Shown piece by piece: positions 39,901 to 48,506 of a stretch of DNA of 64,000 nucleotides. The notes beneath the pieces were generated by a model. The model was not told the DNA's origin. It did no database searches and worked only from the letters and a program-made list of their open reading frames with translations. Made by a program: the position numbers and the translations under genes. Source of the DNA: CAYMLL01 sp964390645 (GTDB taxonomy: Bacteria; Planctomycetota; UBA8108); contig CAYMLL010000001.1 in assembly GCA_964390645.1 (NCBI GenBank), forward strand, positions 37,890 through 101,889. Direction: 5' to 3'. The number at the start of each line of letters is the position of its first letter. The stretch's first letter is position 1.

Positions 39901-40644
39901 CTTCATCCGCAGCACGAAACCGGTGATGTTCGAGCCGGCCGGCGCACTGAACGGAACGCGGACGTAGCACGTCGTGTTCCGGTTGTTCATGTCGTTCTCG
40001 ACGTCGAGATTGATCAGCGAACGATACGTCGCGTTCTCGTCGTAGCCGACGCCGGTCTCCCCGGAGGTCCAGGACGCGTCGTTGAAGTCGATCTGGCGCC
40101 ACCCGGTGCCCTCGTTGCCGTTCTGCGGCACGCGCGCGCGCGCCGGTGCCTCGGAGTCGATCAGCTGCACGACCTCCGAGTTCTGCGCGAGGCCGTAAGA
40201 GAAGCCGGGCACCTGCTGGGGGAAGGGCGCGAACTCGTGCTTCACGGTGGCCCCATCCGGCTCGACCAGCGCCAGGTACTCCCCGAGGCTCGAGAGCTTG
40301 AAATTCGCGTGCAGGGGCCTTCCCGGCACGCGCCGGTCCTTGTCGGAGCAGAAGACCACGAGAAAGCTCCCCGGCGACAGCGTGACCGCAGGAAAGCGCC
40401 ACTTCCGCAGGTCGAGCACGTCGTCGCTCAGGTACCAGCCACCGAGTTCGCAGGGAGTCACACCACCGTTGAAGATCTCGACGAAATCCGGCGTGTCGCC
40501 GTCTTCGTCGCGGATGGCTCCATCGTTGACCGCCATCAGCTCGGTGATCAACAGGTCGTCCGCCGGGGCAGCAGCCGTGATGAGGCCGACCCACAGCGCC
40601 AGCCCGCCCGGAATCCACCCGCGATGTCCGTTCTTCGCCGTCAT
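36988..40644 (-). CDS. Large secreted CotH-kinase protein with lamin-tail, chitobiase-like and dockerin-like domains
   Basis: A 1218-residue protein. The signal peptide covers about 1-28. A lamin-tail domain (30-150; LLITELMAVNDGAIRDEDGD) is followed by a beta-rich part and a chitobiase C-terminal-like repeat (GATIRYTTNGDLPTQGS). The CotH kinase domain covers about 450-800, with RFGIKTRGSSTGGRDK, GIYSLMEKIKRDPARVDI and active-site W735-D736-F-D738 in FGPIWDFDRSMNS. A second chitobiase-like repeat (KLYTTDGSDPRLPGG), a second lamin-tail domain (IVVSEVMYHPEP) and a C-terminal dockerin-like domain (DSNQDGRLDVSDAFSLVRR) complete it. The frame is open upstream to 40707, but ATG 40644 gives the signal peptide. 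Confidence 0.9.
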   Translation of the reverse strand: MTAKNGHRGWIPGGLALWVGLITAAAPADDLLITELMAVNDGAIRDEDGDTPDFVEIFNGGVTPCELGGWYLSDDVLDLRKWRFPAVTLSPGSFLVVFCSDKDRRVPGRPLHANFKLSSLGEYLALVEPDGATVKHEFAPFPQQVPGFSYGLAQNSEVVQLIDSEAPARARVPQNGNEGTGWRQIDFNDASWTSGETGVGYDENATYRSLINLDVENDMNNRNTTCYVRVPFSAPAGSNITGFVLRMKYDDGFSAFVNGEPIASANAPSVASLRWNSEATGLHDDGDAVNFEEFSGTVPGGTVAAGATNVLAIHGLNDNPGSSDFVVMPELEGFSSGELDRDTVLFFPDPSPGAGNLPGVSGIALPPQISPTSRVLSSATSVIITTDSPGATIRYTTNGDLPTQGSTRYTGSIDVSTSMWLRARVFEDDGDVSQVVSANYIFLASSVRNVRSSIPVVVIDNYGRGRPSSGTFSGAFMAIYEPIDGRTSFSEDPTLAHRFGIKTRGSSTGGRDKVSYTFEFWDENNEDEALRPFGLPRESDWILYAAYNFDRAHLRNPLIYDLSRQLGRWAARSRFVEVYFNSGGGSLDSGDYRGIYSLMEKIKRDPARVDIEELLPGHDSEPEISGGYMLKIDRADPGDSGFSAAGRSLRHVEPKEDDIPSYQATWIRNYFNSFSSALNAANFRHDTLGYGPYVDEESWADHHMLNVLPKNVDALRLSTYFYKNRLGEIEFGPIWDFDRSMNSSDGRDDNPTTMNGTGDATRFFDYPWWERLFDDQDFLQIYRDRWHMFRTDSASNTGNGYYGDSSLPPLSNTNILRVIDQMAAEIRDAQRRDSSRWNQISVNGWNSEISRLKIWLRTRADWLDGQFRQPPTITPGSRQIFPGMEVAITGSGTKLYTTDGSDPRLPGGATSASAVQYTGPFTVTETTQVKVRRRYSTNDWTPMVRATYWNELPTIVVSEVMYHPEPDAPGGPYDDEDFEFVEFTNVGAEPVPLAGIEVSGGISFTFPSAGDPTLDPGEYVVIVNNIEAFAERYDVGRIFVAGEFDGRLENLGERIVVRGSLEEPIHDFLYDDEWYPTTDGGGDSLVIVDLLAERVTWTTPDNWGPSSILGGSPGASDEGFPGLGGRQRSGDSNQDGRLDVSDAFSLVRRLFLPDAPELPCDGADLEDGGNRAVFDVDADGSVAITDVIYLLDYLFQGGPAPPSGDCVRVDGCANVCRS

Positions 40645-40850
40645 CGTACCTGTGTTGCCGCTGACGATTGCGCACTCGACTCCGAAAACCCTGCCCGAAC
40701 GAGGCACTGACCCTGAAAGAGCTCCCGGATTACTGTTGACGATGCATCAACAATAACCCCGGCTGGAGCGGCGCTGCAGAGTTTTGTCAGAAGGGGCTCG
40801 GGAAAATAGTTTCCCGACGCGCGGCACGAGACCGTACCATCCTCGCCGCC

Positions 40851-41815
40851 ATGAGCCGAGAGCCCCGTATCCTTGTCGTCGGCAGCGTCAACATGGACGT
40901 CGTCATCCGCACCGGACGCTCGCCGCGCGGCGGCGAGACCGTCGTCGGTGACGACCTGCGGCTCGTCCCAGGCGGCAAGGGCGCCAACCAGGCGGTCGCC
41001 GTGACACGCCTCGGCGGCCGCGCCGGGTTCGTCGGACGTGTGGGCGACGACCCCTGGGGCACGGAGCTCGCATCCGGACTCCACGAGAACGGCGTCGACA
41101 CCGCCGGGCTCGGCGTCGACGCGGATCGCCCGACCGGCACGGCGACGATCGTCGTCGAGGCCGACGGCGAGAACCGGATCATCCTCGTCGGCGGCGCCAA
41201 CGACGCGGTCTCCCCGGAGCACGTCGATGCGGCGCTCGACGACGCCGGCAAGCCCGCCGGGATGAAGGACATCGACGCGTTGCTCCTGCAGCTCGAGATC
41301 CCGCTCGAGACGGTCTGCCACGCGATCCGTCGCGGCAAGGAGCGCGGCATCGCGGTGGTTCTCGATGCGGGCCCGCCACAGGCCGTCCCCCTCGAGCGCC
41401 TCAGGGACCTGACCGTCCTGACGCCCAACGAATCGGAGACCGAGGCCCTGACCGGCATCTCCGCTGCCGACGACGACGGGGCCGACCGGGCCGCCCGCCG
41501 GCTCGCCGAAGCCACCGGCGCCGAACACGTGGTCCTCAAGCTCGGCGCTCGCGGTGCGATGATCCGCGACGGCGAGAAGCACCGCGTCGTGCCTGCCTCG
41601 GGTGTCGACGCCGTCGACACCACCGCCGCCCCCGACACCATAACCGCCGCCCGGACCGACGAGCAAGCCACCGGCCGACCCTGGTGGGTCTGGGGCGCGG
41701 GGGGGGGGGGGTGGGCCCCCCGGGGGCGGGCGCGCGGCCCCCCACGAAGCTCGGGGCCCAGCCGTCGTTACCGACACGCGCCGAGGTCGAGTCCTTTCTC
41801 GACGCACGCACATGA
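40851..41815 (+). pseudogene. rbsK: Ribokinase, reading frame broken by a garbled G-rich stretch
   Basis: The first ~260 codons are a normal PfkB-family ribokinase: VGSVNMDVV, PGGKGANQAVAVTRLGG and TVLTPNESETEALTG. The active-site region reads DTTAAPDT instead of the expected DTTAAGDTF (Asp codon at 41634). From there to about 41746 the sequence is a G/C-rich jumble with long G and C runs. After it, in a different frame, the normal ribokinase end resumes: KLGAQPSLPTRAEVESFLDA, with a stop at 41813-41815 that overlaps the next ATG. The garbled part has almost the length expected for the missing segment. This points to a sequence error in an otherwise intact gene more than to real decay. Confidence 0.8.
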
Positions 41816-42582
41816 CCGGCGACGTCCTTTTTACCCATATCGAGCGCCTGCAGGCCGGCACGCCGTGGGGCACGGTCCTGGACGCCGGCACCGGACACGA
41901 CTCGCTGCGCTGGATCTCGACCCTCGAGACGGAGCGCTGGACCGCCATCACCGCAAACGATCCACGGGCGCGGCGCCTTTCGAAGGAGTTCTGCAAGTCG
42001 TCGCGCCCGGACGACCGGGTAATCGCCGGCAACTGGACCGATCCGAGCCTCCTGCACGGCGAGGTCTTCGACGTCGTGCTCGCCGACTACCTGGTCGGGG
42101 CGATCGATCGCTTCGCGCCGTACTTCCAGTACGGGTTCTTTCGACGACTGCGTCCCCATGTCCGCGACCGTCTCTACGTGGTCGGGCTCGAGCCGCACGA
42201 CGAGAGCGACACGCCCCCCTCCGGACAGGTCGTCCTGGAGATCGCCCGGCTCCGCGACGCTTGCATCCTCCACGCCGGCCACCGCTGCCACCGCGAATAT
42301 CCCCTCGAGTGGACGATCACGCAGCTCGAGGACTGCGGCTTCACGGTCGAGGACGCCAGGAGCTTCCCGATCATCTACGGGCCGAAGTTCATCAACGGGC
42401 AACTCGACGTCTGCGTCGAGAAGCTCGACCACGTCCACGACCCGGTGCTCGTCAAGGGGCTACGGCATCGCATCGACGACCTGAGGCGCCGGGCTCTCGC
42501 GGTGCACGAGAGCCTCGGGGGGCTTCGGTTCGGGACGGATTACGTGGTGTACGCACGACCAGCGCTCGAGGATCCGGACTAG
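41812..42582 (+). CDS. SAM-dependent methyltransferase-like protein
   Basis: A 256-residue protein. The SAM-binding glycine motif is GTVLDAGTGHDSLRWI at about 20-35, followed by an acidic residue in TANDPRARR and by EVFDVVLADYLVGAID as motif II. It ends with a C-terminal part not recognised further. The substrate is unknown. The start codon overlaps the ribokinase stop (ATGA), so the two genes are coupled; a link to sugar metabolism is possible. The 3' end overlaps the convergent S9 peptidase gene by four bases. Confidence 0.75.
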   Translation: MTGDVLFTHIERLQAGTPWGTVLDAGTGHDSLRWISTLETERWTAITANDPRARRLSKEFCKSSRPDDRVIAGNWTDPSLLHGEVFDVVLADYLVGAIDRFAPYFQYGFFRRLRPHVRDRLYVVGLEPHDESDTPPSGQVVLEIARLRDACILHAGHRCHREYPLEWTITQLEDCGFTVEDARSFPIIYGPKFINGQLDVCVEKLDHVHDPVLVKGLRHRIDDLRRRALAVHESLGGLRFGTDYVVYARPALEDPD

Positions 42583-44831
42583 GGCTCCCATCGCGGCTCC
42601 ACCTTCAGCAGGTGCCGCACGAAGAAGTCCCGCCGCCGCCTCTTCCCGTAGCGGCTCTCCCCGATGCCGTGGCCGGCCCCGGGGAAGACCACGAGGTCGA
42701 AATCCTTGTCGGCCTTGATCAACGCGTCGACGACCTGCATCGTCGACGCCGGATCGACGTTGCGATCGAGCTCTCCGACGGTGAGAAGGAGCTTGCCCTC
42801 GAGCTTGCGGGCGTTGGTGACGTTCGACTGCTCCGCGTAATGATCTCCGATCGGCCAGCCCATCCACAGCTCGTTCCACCAGACCTTGTCCATGCGATTG
42901 TCGTGACAGCCACAGTCCGCCACGCCGACGTGGTAGAACTCAGGGTGCGCGAGCAGCGCCCGCAGCGCGCTCTGGCCTCCCGCGGAGCCACCGTAGATGC
43001 CGACGCGTGAGACGTCCATGTACGGATACCGCTTCGCCGCCGCGCGAATCCACAGCTTGCGATCCGGGAAGCCCGAGTCGCCGAGGTTCTTCCAGCACAC
43101 ATCGTGGAAGGCCTTCGAGCGGTTCGACGTCCCCATGCCGTCAATCTGCACGACGATGAAGCCGAGCTCCGCGATCGACTGAGCGCTGAAATGACGGCCG
43201 AAGCTCTTCGGCACGAACGAGCCGTGCGGGCCGGCGTATATCTTCTCGATGATCGGGTACTTGCGCGACGGGTCGAAGCTCGTCGGCCGCAGGATCACCC
43301 CGTAGATGTCCGTGCGTCCGTCTCGCCCTTTCGCGACGAAACGCTCGGGAGTCTTCCATCCGGTCTCGAGGAGCGCGCTCATGTCCGCCTTCTCGAGCCC
43401 GCAGACAAGCTTGCCGTCCATCGTTCGTCGGATCTCGGTGACAGGAGGCATGTCGACACGTGAGAAGCGATCGACGAAATACTCTCCCGCCGGCGACAGC
43501 TCGATCGAGTGCGTGCCGTCCCCTTCCGTCAGCACGACAAGGCTGCCGCCGTCGAATCCGACACGACAGAAGTGGACGTAGTACGGATCCTGATCCGGAT
43601 AGATGCCGCTCGCCTGGAACCAAATCTCGCGCTTCTCGTCATCGACGCGCAGCACCCGACGCACGACCCATTCGCCGTTCGTGATCGGATTCTTCAAGGC
43701 GCCCGTCTTCGCGTCGAAGAGATAAAGATGGTTCCAGCCATCGCGCTCCGACATCCAGATGATCTCGCCCGTGTCGTCGATGAAGCGGGAGTACTGCTTG
43801 TGCGAGTAGTCGACGAAGGTCTCGCTTTCCTCGTTGACGAGCGCGCTGGCCTCACCGGACGTCGCATCGACCGCGACGATTCGCAACACCTGGTGGCCAC
43901 GCTGGTTGTACACGAAGGTGAAGCGGCTGCCGTCTCTATCCCAACGCAGCCCGCGGATGCTCCACGGGTTCGAGAAGAGGTCGTCACCGACCGAGACCTC
44001 CTTCTTCGTCTCGACGTCGAATAGCCGGGGGCTCGTGACATCAAGCTCGTCGCCAGGCTTGTGATAGTTGTGCGAGTGCAGCTTCGGCTGAGTCCGGTCC
44101 TTGGGCGCCGACTCGATCAGGTACACCGTGTGATCGGACGCCTTCTTGGTTCGCAAGGCGACGATCTTCTTCGAGTCCGGCGACCAGTAGACGTTCGCGT
44201 CGTAGTGGTGCCCTTCTCCCACCTCCGCGAGAAGGTGCTCCTCCTTCGACTCGAGATCTCGCAGCCAGAGGCTCCTGTCCTTCGTGAAGGTCTGCCACCT
44301 CTTGTCGGGCGACCGATCCCCCCGCGACGATCGTCCGCGGCCGCCGCGACGACCGCGCCCGTCCATACGACGCCCCTTCTGGCCGGCCTTCGGCTTCTCG
44401 TGCTCCGTGATCTCGTAGCTGTCGAGATCGCACTTCCAACCCTTGCCGTACGCTTCGATGAGAATCACCGAGCCGTCCTGGACCGGATCGAGACGCTCGA
44501 TCGGCAGTCGCCGCGCATCGATCGACTTTCCCGCAGCGTTCGTCAACCCCGCGGCCAGCCGAGCGTGATCGAACGCCAGACGCTTTTCGGCTCTCGCGGC
44601 ATCGACGAGGACGATCTCCCATCCGTCCACGGTCTGCCGTCGATACCAGCCACGGGCTCCATCGCCCAGCCAGCGGAACTCGACACGTTCGTTGAGCACC
44701 TTGTCACGCGTGATCTCACCGAGACGTTCCGCGCGCTCGTAGTCAGCACGTGTGCCCTGGGCAAGAAGCCCGGAAACGGACATGATCACCCAGAAGCAGA
44801 CGAGACCGAGCGAAAGCGAAGCTTGTAGCAT
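42579..44831 (-). CDS. Secreted S9 family peptidase (dipeptidyl peptidase IV-like)
   Basis: A 750-residue serine peptidase. The signal peptide covers about 1-25 (LSLGLVCFWVIMSVSGLLAQ). The N-terminal beta-propeller of the DPPIV type spans about 90-480 (VYWSPDSKKIVALR, IIWMSERDGWNHLYLFD). It contains a basic, Arg/Gly-rich insert at about 160-185 (MDGRGRRGGRGRSSRGD). The alpha/beta hydrolase domain has nucleophile Ser616 in YGGSAGGQSALRAL, Asp in GELDRNVDP and His721 in GAGHGIGESRYG. It should cleave dipeptides or oligopeptides outside the cell. ATG 44831 is chosen because GGAGGG lies upstream; ATG 44855 has no such site. Confidence 0.9.
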   Translation of the reverse strand: MLQASLSLGLVCFWVIMSVSGLLAQGTRADYERAERLGEITRDKVLNERVEFRWLGDGARGWYRRQTVDGWEIVLVDAARAEKRLAFDHARLAAGLTNAAGKSIDARRLPIERLDPVQDGSVILIEAYGKGWKCDLDSYEITEHEKPKAGQKGRRMDGRGRRGGRGRSSRGDRSPDKRWQTFTKDRSLWLRDLESKEEHLLAEVGEGHHYDANVYWSPDSKKIVALRTKKASDHTVYLIESAPKDRTQPKLHSHNYHKPGDELDVTSPRLFDVETKKEVSVGDDLFSNPWSIRGLRWDRDGSRFTFVYNQRGHQVLRIVAVDATSGEASALVNEESETFVDYSHKQYSRFIDDTGEIIWMSERDGWNHLYLFDAKTGALKNPITNGEWVVRRVLRVDDEKREIWFQASGIYPDQDPYYVHFCRVGFDGGSLVVLTEGDGTHSIELSPAGEYFVDRFSRVDMPPVTEIRRTMDGKLVCGLEKADMSALLETGWKTPERFVAKGRDGRTDIYGVILRPTSFDPSRKYPIIEKIYAGPHGSFVPKSFGRHFSAQSIAELGFIVVQIDGMGTSNRSKAFHDVCWKNLGDSGFPDRKLWIRAAAKRYPYMDVSRVGIYGGSAGGQSALRALLAHPEFYHVGVADCGCHDNRMDKVWWNELWMGWPIGDHYAEQSNVTNARKLEGKLLLTVGELDRNVDPASTMQVVDALIKADKDFDLVVFPGAGHGIGESRYGKRRRRDFFVRHLLKVEPRWEP

Positions 44832-45120
44832 CGGCGGATATTCCCTCCGGAGCATCGATCATCAGGGGCGCAAGCGGCCATTATCGAGTCGAAGGTCGAT
44901 GCTCTCAACGATTCTCCGCCGGACCGGACGCCGAAGTCTACCCCGTCTGCGGGAGCCAGAATGTCTCGGATCCCGGGGAGCAGCTCCTCGTCGACCGACT
45001 CGTGATTCGGGTCACAGGGATCGCGTGACCCGACGTCTCCGAACACTCCGCCACGACCGGGAGCCGGGAGCAACAGCCGTGGAGGCGCCGGAACGGACAC
45101 ACCAGGTCGACTGGAAGGTG

Positions 45121-45828
45121 TCAGAGTCGGAGCTTGTAACCGACCCCGAAGACCGTGGCGATGAGCCGCCCACCCGCGCCCAGCTTCCTGCGAACAGCGT
45201 CGACGTGGGTGTCGATGTTGCGCTCCTTGACACGCCCCACGAGCCCGATGCGCTGGAGAAGATCGGCGCGATCAAGCACCGCACCGCGAGCTTTCGCGAG
45301 CGCCACGAGGACCTGGAACTCTCGTACGGTCAGGGCCAGGTCGACTCCTCGATAGGTGACCTGGTAGCGATCGGTGTCGATTACGAGGCCCTTGTACTCG
45401 AACCGGAAACCCGTGGGGAAACGGGGGCTCGTACCGGCCTGCGAGATCAGGAGCTCGAGGCGCTCGACGACACGCTCGAGCGCCACCGGCTTCTTGAAGC
45501 ACTGGTCGACCCCTGCGGCGCGACAGTCCGCAAGTGTGCATCCACTTTTTCCCGGGCTCAGCACGACGATCGGGACGTCGCGAGTCGACGTGTCGTCCCG
45601 AAGCTGTCGCGAGATGGTCAGCGCGCTCGACACCCTGGTCTCGGGATGCCCGGATCCCACCAGGTCCTGAACAAGGACAACGTCCGGAGACTCCGACCGA
45701 ACGCAGCTGACAAGATCGCCGTCCTGGAAGCCATCGACGACATCGAAGCCCGCCTGATCCAGGTGCCGTTCCAGAGCCCTCACATGCGAGTCTCCGGGAT
45801 CGACCAGAAGCACCTTGCCAACCGGCAT
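45121..45828 (-). CDS. OmpR/PhoB-type response regulator with atypical receiver
   Basis: A 235-residue protein. The C-terminal winged helix (about 130-235) is normal for the PhoB group: LTVREFQVLVALAKARG, KERNIDTHVDAVRRKLG and TVFGVGYKLRL. The receiver keeps the fold and the late Lys (CFKKPVALE). However, the acidic pocket reads LLVDPGD instead of VVEDE, and the position of the PhoB phospho-Asp54 is Gln54 (PDVVLVQDLVG), with an Asp one residue later. It may therefore work without phosphorylation. It lies downstream of phoU and pit on the same strand, so a role in phosphate control is likely but inferred; no kinase is adjacent. Confidence 0.85.
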   Translation of the reverse strand: MPVGKVLLVDPGDSHVRALERHLDQAGFDVVDGFQDGDLVSCVRSESPDVVLVQDLVGSGHPETRVSSALTISRQLRDDTSTRDVPIVVLSPGKSGCTLADCRAAGVDQCFKKPVALERVVERLELLISQAGTSPRFPTGFRFEYKGLVIDTDRYQVTYRGVDLALTVREFQVLVALAKARGAVLDRADLLQRIGLVGRVKERNIDTHVDAVRRKLGAGGRLIATVFGVGYKLRL

Positions 45829-46054
45829 CTATCACCAGATCTTGAACGAAACTCGGTTCTCGACGGATACGGGTTTCTCGCCGAAGCCCCCTGTTAGCCA
45901 GTCCCTCGAGCAACCCGACCAGACGCTGTATCGCCCTTTTCGCCGGAGCCCTTCTTCCTCGGAGCCCGACAACGAGGCGGAAGGCTGTTGCCCCGCCGTC
46001 GCGACTCCAGCGGGGTGACTGGGCCACCAGTCGAGACAGGCTGGCAACGCACGA

Positions 46055-46540
46055 CTAGTCCTCGACCTCGATCGCCTCGGAGTGGCGAATGTCCTCTCCC
46101 TTCACCAGGTAGACGACCTCCTCCCCCATGTTCGTCGCGTGATCCACGATACGCTCGATCGCTCGTGCTGTAAGAACGAGCGCCACCGAACGTGTGATGT
46201 TCTTCGCGTCCGTGATCATGCAGGTCAGCGCCTCGCGGAAGATCTGGTCGTTCAGCGCGTCCACCTCGTCGTCCGAGCGTATCACCGCCAACCCATCCTC
46301 CGCCGAGCCGTCCTCGAAAGCTCGCAGGCTCGACGCCATCATCTTCGTGGCCGTGTTCGCCATTCGCCGCAGGTCGATCAACCGTTTCAGCTCCGGCTCC
46401 GACAGCAGCAGACGCGCGTACTGGCGCATGTTCCACGCCTGATCACCGATACGCTCCAGCTCGGTATTGATGCTCGTGGCGATGACCACGAAGCGAAGAT
46501 CCGACGCCCCCGGAAGGGACGTCGCTGTCAGGCGCACCAC
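46055..46540 (-). CDS. phoU: PhoU family phosphate regulator, N-terminus missing or frameshifted
   Basis: The visible 161 residues are PhoU: LPGASDLRFVVIATSINTEL, then ERIGDQAWNMRQYARLLL and the second half with AKNITRSVALVLTARAIERI and VDHATNMGEEVVYLVKG. A full PhoU is about 215-230 residues. In this frame homology-like sequence (DLEDRVDRRQAEIDDVVVRL) continues upstream of the only start-like codon, GTG 46540, to a TAG at 46655-46657. A PhoU-like N-terminus (FHERISRLQRK) appears in another frame near 46800. A frameshift, real or a sequencing error, is likely. PhoU represses the Pho regulon and limits phosphate uptake when phosphate is plentiful. Confidence 0.8.
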   Translation of the reverse strand: MVRLTATSLPGASDLRFVVIATSINTELERIGDQAWNMRQYARLLLSEPELKRLIDLRRMANTATKMMASSLRAFEDGSAEDGLAVIRSDDEVDALNDQIFREALTCMITDAKNITRSVALVLTARAIERIVDHATNMGEEVVYLVKGEDIRHSEAIEVED

Positions 46541-46934
46541 GACGTCGTCGATCTCCGCCTGACGGCGATCGACCCGATCCTCCAGATCACGGCACGGGTG
46601 GTCCGCCCAGTCACGAGCCCGTGCAGGTGGGAGCAGAGTCGATGTGCGAAGGGGCTACCCCGGGACACGGACGCGGGAAGAAGACCGTTGCCAGGTTCCG
46701 GATCGGCGCTGCAGTCACGCCAGGAGCGCCCCCGGATCCCCCGGCACGGCCCACCGGCCTGGAGCTCGTTTTTCCGCTGTAACCTCGAGATTCTCTCGTG
46801 AAAGAGAATCAAGCCGCCCCGAGATGCGATGAAGGCACCATGAAAACGCGCCCGACAACGAACATCCATGGAGCCGCGAGGACCCGCGACCTACCTGCGA
46901 AGCGATCCGGATCGAGCCTGCGTCAAGACGCCGA

Positions 46935-48473
46935 TCAGCTGAAGATCGCCTTGAAGATGTAGAAGAAGATGATCGCCAGGAGGGCCCCCGCAGGAAGGGT
47001 CACGACCCAGGATACGGCGATGTCCCGGACGACACGGAGGTTGAGCGCTCCAATGCCGCGCGCGAAGCCAACGCCGAGAACGGCGCCGACGAGCGTATGC
47101 GTCGTCGAGATCGGCATCCCCGCCCGTGACGCGACGAGGATCGTCACCGCGGCACCGAATTCCGCGGAAAAACCACGAGTAGGCGTCAGCTCGGTGATCT
47201 TCTTGCCGATGGTCTCGATGACACGCCAGCCCCACATCGCCAGCCCGGCGACGATTCCGACGCCTCCGATCGAGAACAGCAGCAGCGTCCAGCCGGTGCT
47301 GAGTCCGGAAGCCTTCTCGAGAACGTTGCGGTCGAGCACGCTCACGACACCACTGAGCGGGCCGATGGAGTTCGCAACGTCGTTGGCGCCGTGAGCGAAC
47401 GCCACCGTGCAGGCGCTGAGAATCTGGAGGTAAACGAAGATCTTCTCCGTCGCACGAATCTGTGGCGTGCCCCACTGCCGTGCCGACTTGTTTGCCTCTG
47501 TCGCCTCTTCGAGTTCGCGGGAGAGAGCCTCCACATCGGAGTCCCAGGTGTCGATCCGCTTCTCGACATCGCCGTACGCCACCTCCCTGACTCGCTTCAA
47601 ACGACTGCGAATCTTCGTCAGCTCCTCTTGAATCAACGGGTTCTGGAGCTCTCGATCGTTCTCCCCCGACGCCGGCACCGCTTGCACCCGGTTGACGAGC
47701 GGAATGGAGATCAGTGCAGCAACGATACCGATCGGAATCGAGATGAACAGAGCGGTCGAGAACTCGATCTTGTCCAGGCCGAGCGGCTTCAACCCCTTGT
47801 ACACGGTCACCAGAGCGATGATCGTGAAGACGATCGCGACCATCACCGGCGCCAGCCGTTTCGCCGCGGAAACCATGTCCTTCTTGAACAGGATCGTCCG
47901 CTGGATGATCAGGAACACGGCACACGAAAGAATGCCCGACATCACCGGCGAGACGAACCAGCTCGCGATGATGTCACGGACCTTGCCCCACGCGATCATG
48001 TCCAGGTTCCCCCAGAAGATCACGACTCCGAACCCCAGCACCGACCCGACAATGCTGTGCGTCGTCGACACGGGCAGACCGAAGTAGGTGGCGATCATCA
48101 ACCACGTCGCGGCTGCCAACAGCGCCCCCATCATGCCGTAGACGTATAGCTGGAGACCGTCGGGAATCTGCATCAGCTGATCGAGCGGAAGGATACCCTT
48201 ACGAATCGTCTCGCTGACGTGCCGTCCGACGAGAAACGCTCCGGCAAATTCGAGCACGCCCGCGACGACGATCGCTTGCTTGAGCGTCAGAGCCTTCGAG
48301 CCAACGGACGTCCCCATGGCATTGGCAACATCGTTCGCACCGATGCTCCACGCCATGTAGAAGCCACTGACCAGAGCGATCCCCATGATGATCGACGAGG
48401 TCATGCTCGAGAAGAGCTGCCCGCCCTGCTCGGCCGCCGCCTGAGCGATCAGTGTCGATAGCGTTTCCAGCAT
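46935..48473 (-). CDS. PiT family inorganic phosphate transporter
   Basis: A 512-residue membrane transporter. The two inverted PiT halves each carry the signature GANDVANxxG, as SIGANDVANAMGTSVGSKAL and FAHGANDVANSIGPLSG, and each has a PxSTTH motif (GLPVSTTHSIVGS and GMPISTTHTLVGA). A hydrophilic, charged cytoplasmic loop of about 100 residues (270-375) separates the halves. It should take up phosphate, or metal-phosphate, with protons or sodium. ATG 48473 is preferred; a TTG at 48494 is in frame. The DUF47 gene lies 33 bases upstream, the usual Pit partner. Confidence 0.93.
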   Translation of the reverse strand: MLETLSTLIAQAAAEQGGQLFSSMTSSIIMGIALVSGFYMAWSIGANDVANAMGTSVGSKALTLKQAIVVAGVLEFAGAFLVGRHVSETIRKGILPLDQLMQIPDGLQLYVYGMMGALLAAATWLMIATYFGLPVSTTHSIVGSVLGFGVVIFWGNLDMIAWGKVRDIIASWFVSPVMSGILSCAVFLIIQRTILFKKDMVSAAKRLAPVMVAIVFTIIALVTVYKGLKPLGLDKIEFSTALFISIPIGIVAALISIPLVNRVQAVPASGENDRELQNPLIQEELTKIRSRLKRVREVAYGDVEKRIDTWDSDVEALSRELEEATEANKSARQWGTPQIRATEKIFVYLQILSACTVAFAHGANDVANSIGPLSGVVSVLDRNVLEKASGLSTGWTLLLFSIGGVGIVAGLAMWGWRVIETIGKKITELTPTRGFSAEFGAAVTILVASRAGMPISTTHTLVGAVLGVGFARGIGALNLRVVRDIAVSWVVTLPAGALLAIIFFYIFKAIFS

Positions 48474-48506
48474 CGCGGTAGAAACCGTGTTCAAAATCGG
48501 TGAAAG

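Noticed and set aside
46790..46811. Perfect inverted repeat GATTCTCT/AGAGAATC considered as a terminator of the pit gene
   Set aside because: It has a short 8-bp stem with no T-run, and overlaps sequence that may encode the lost PhoU N-terminus.
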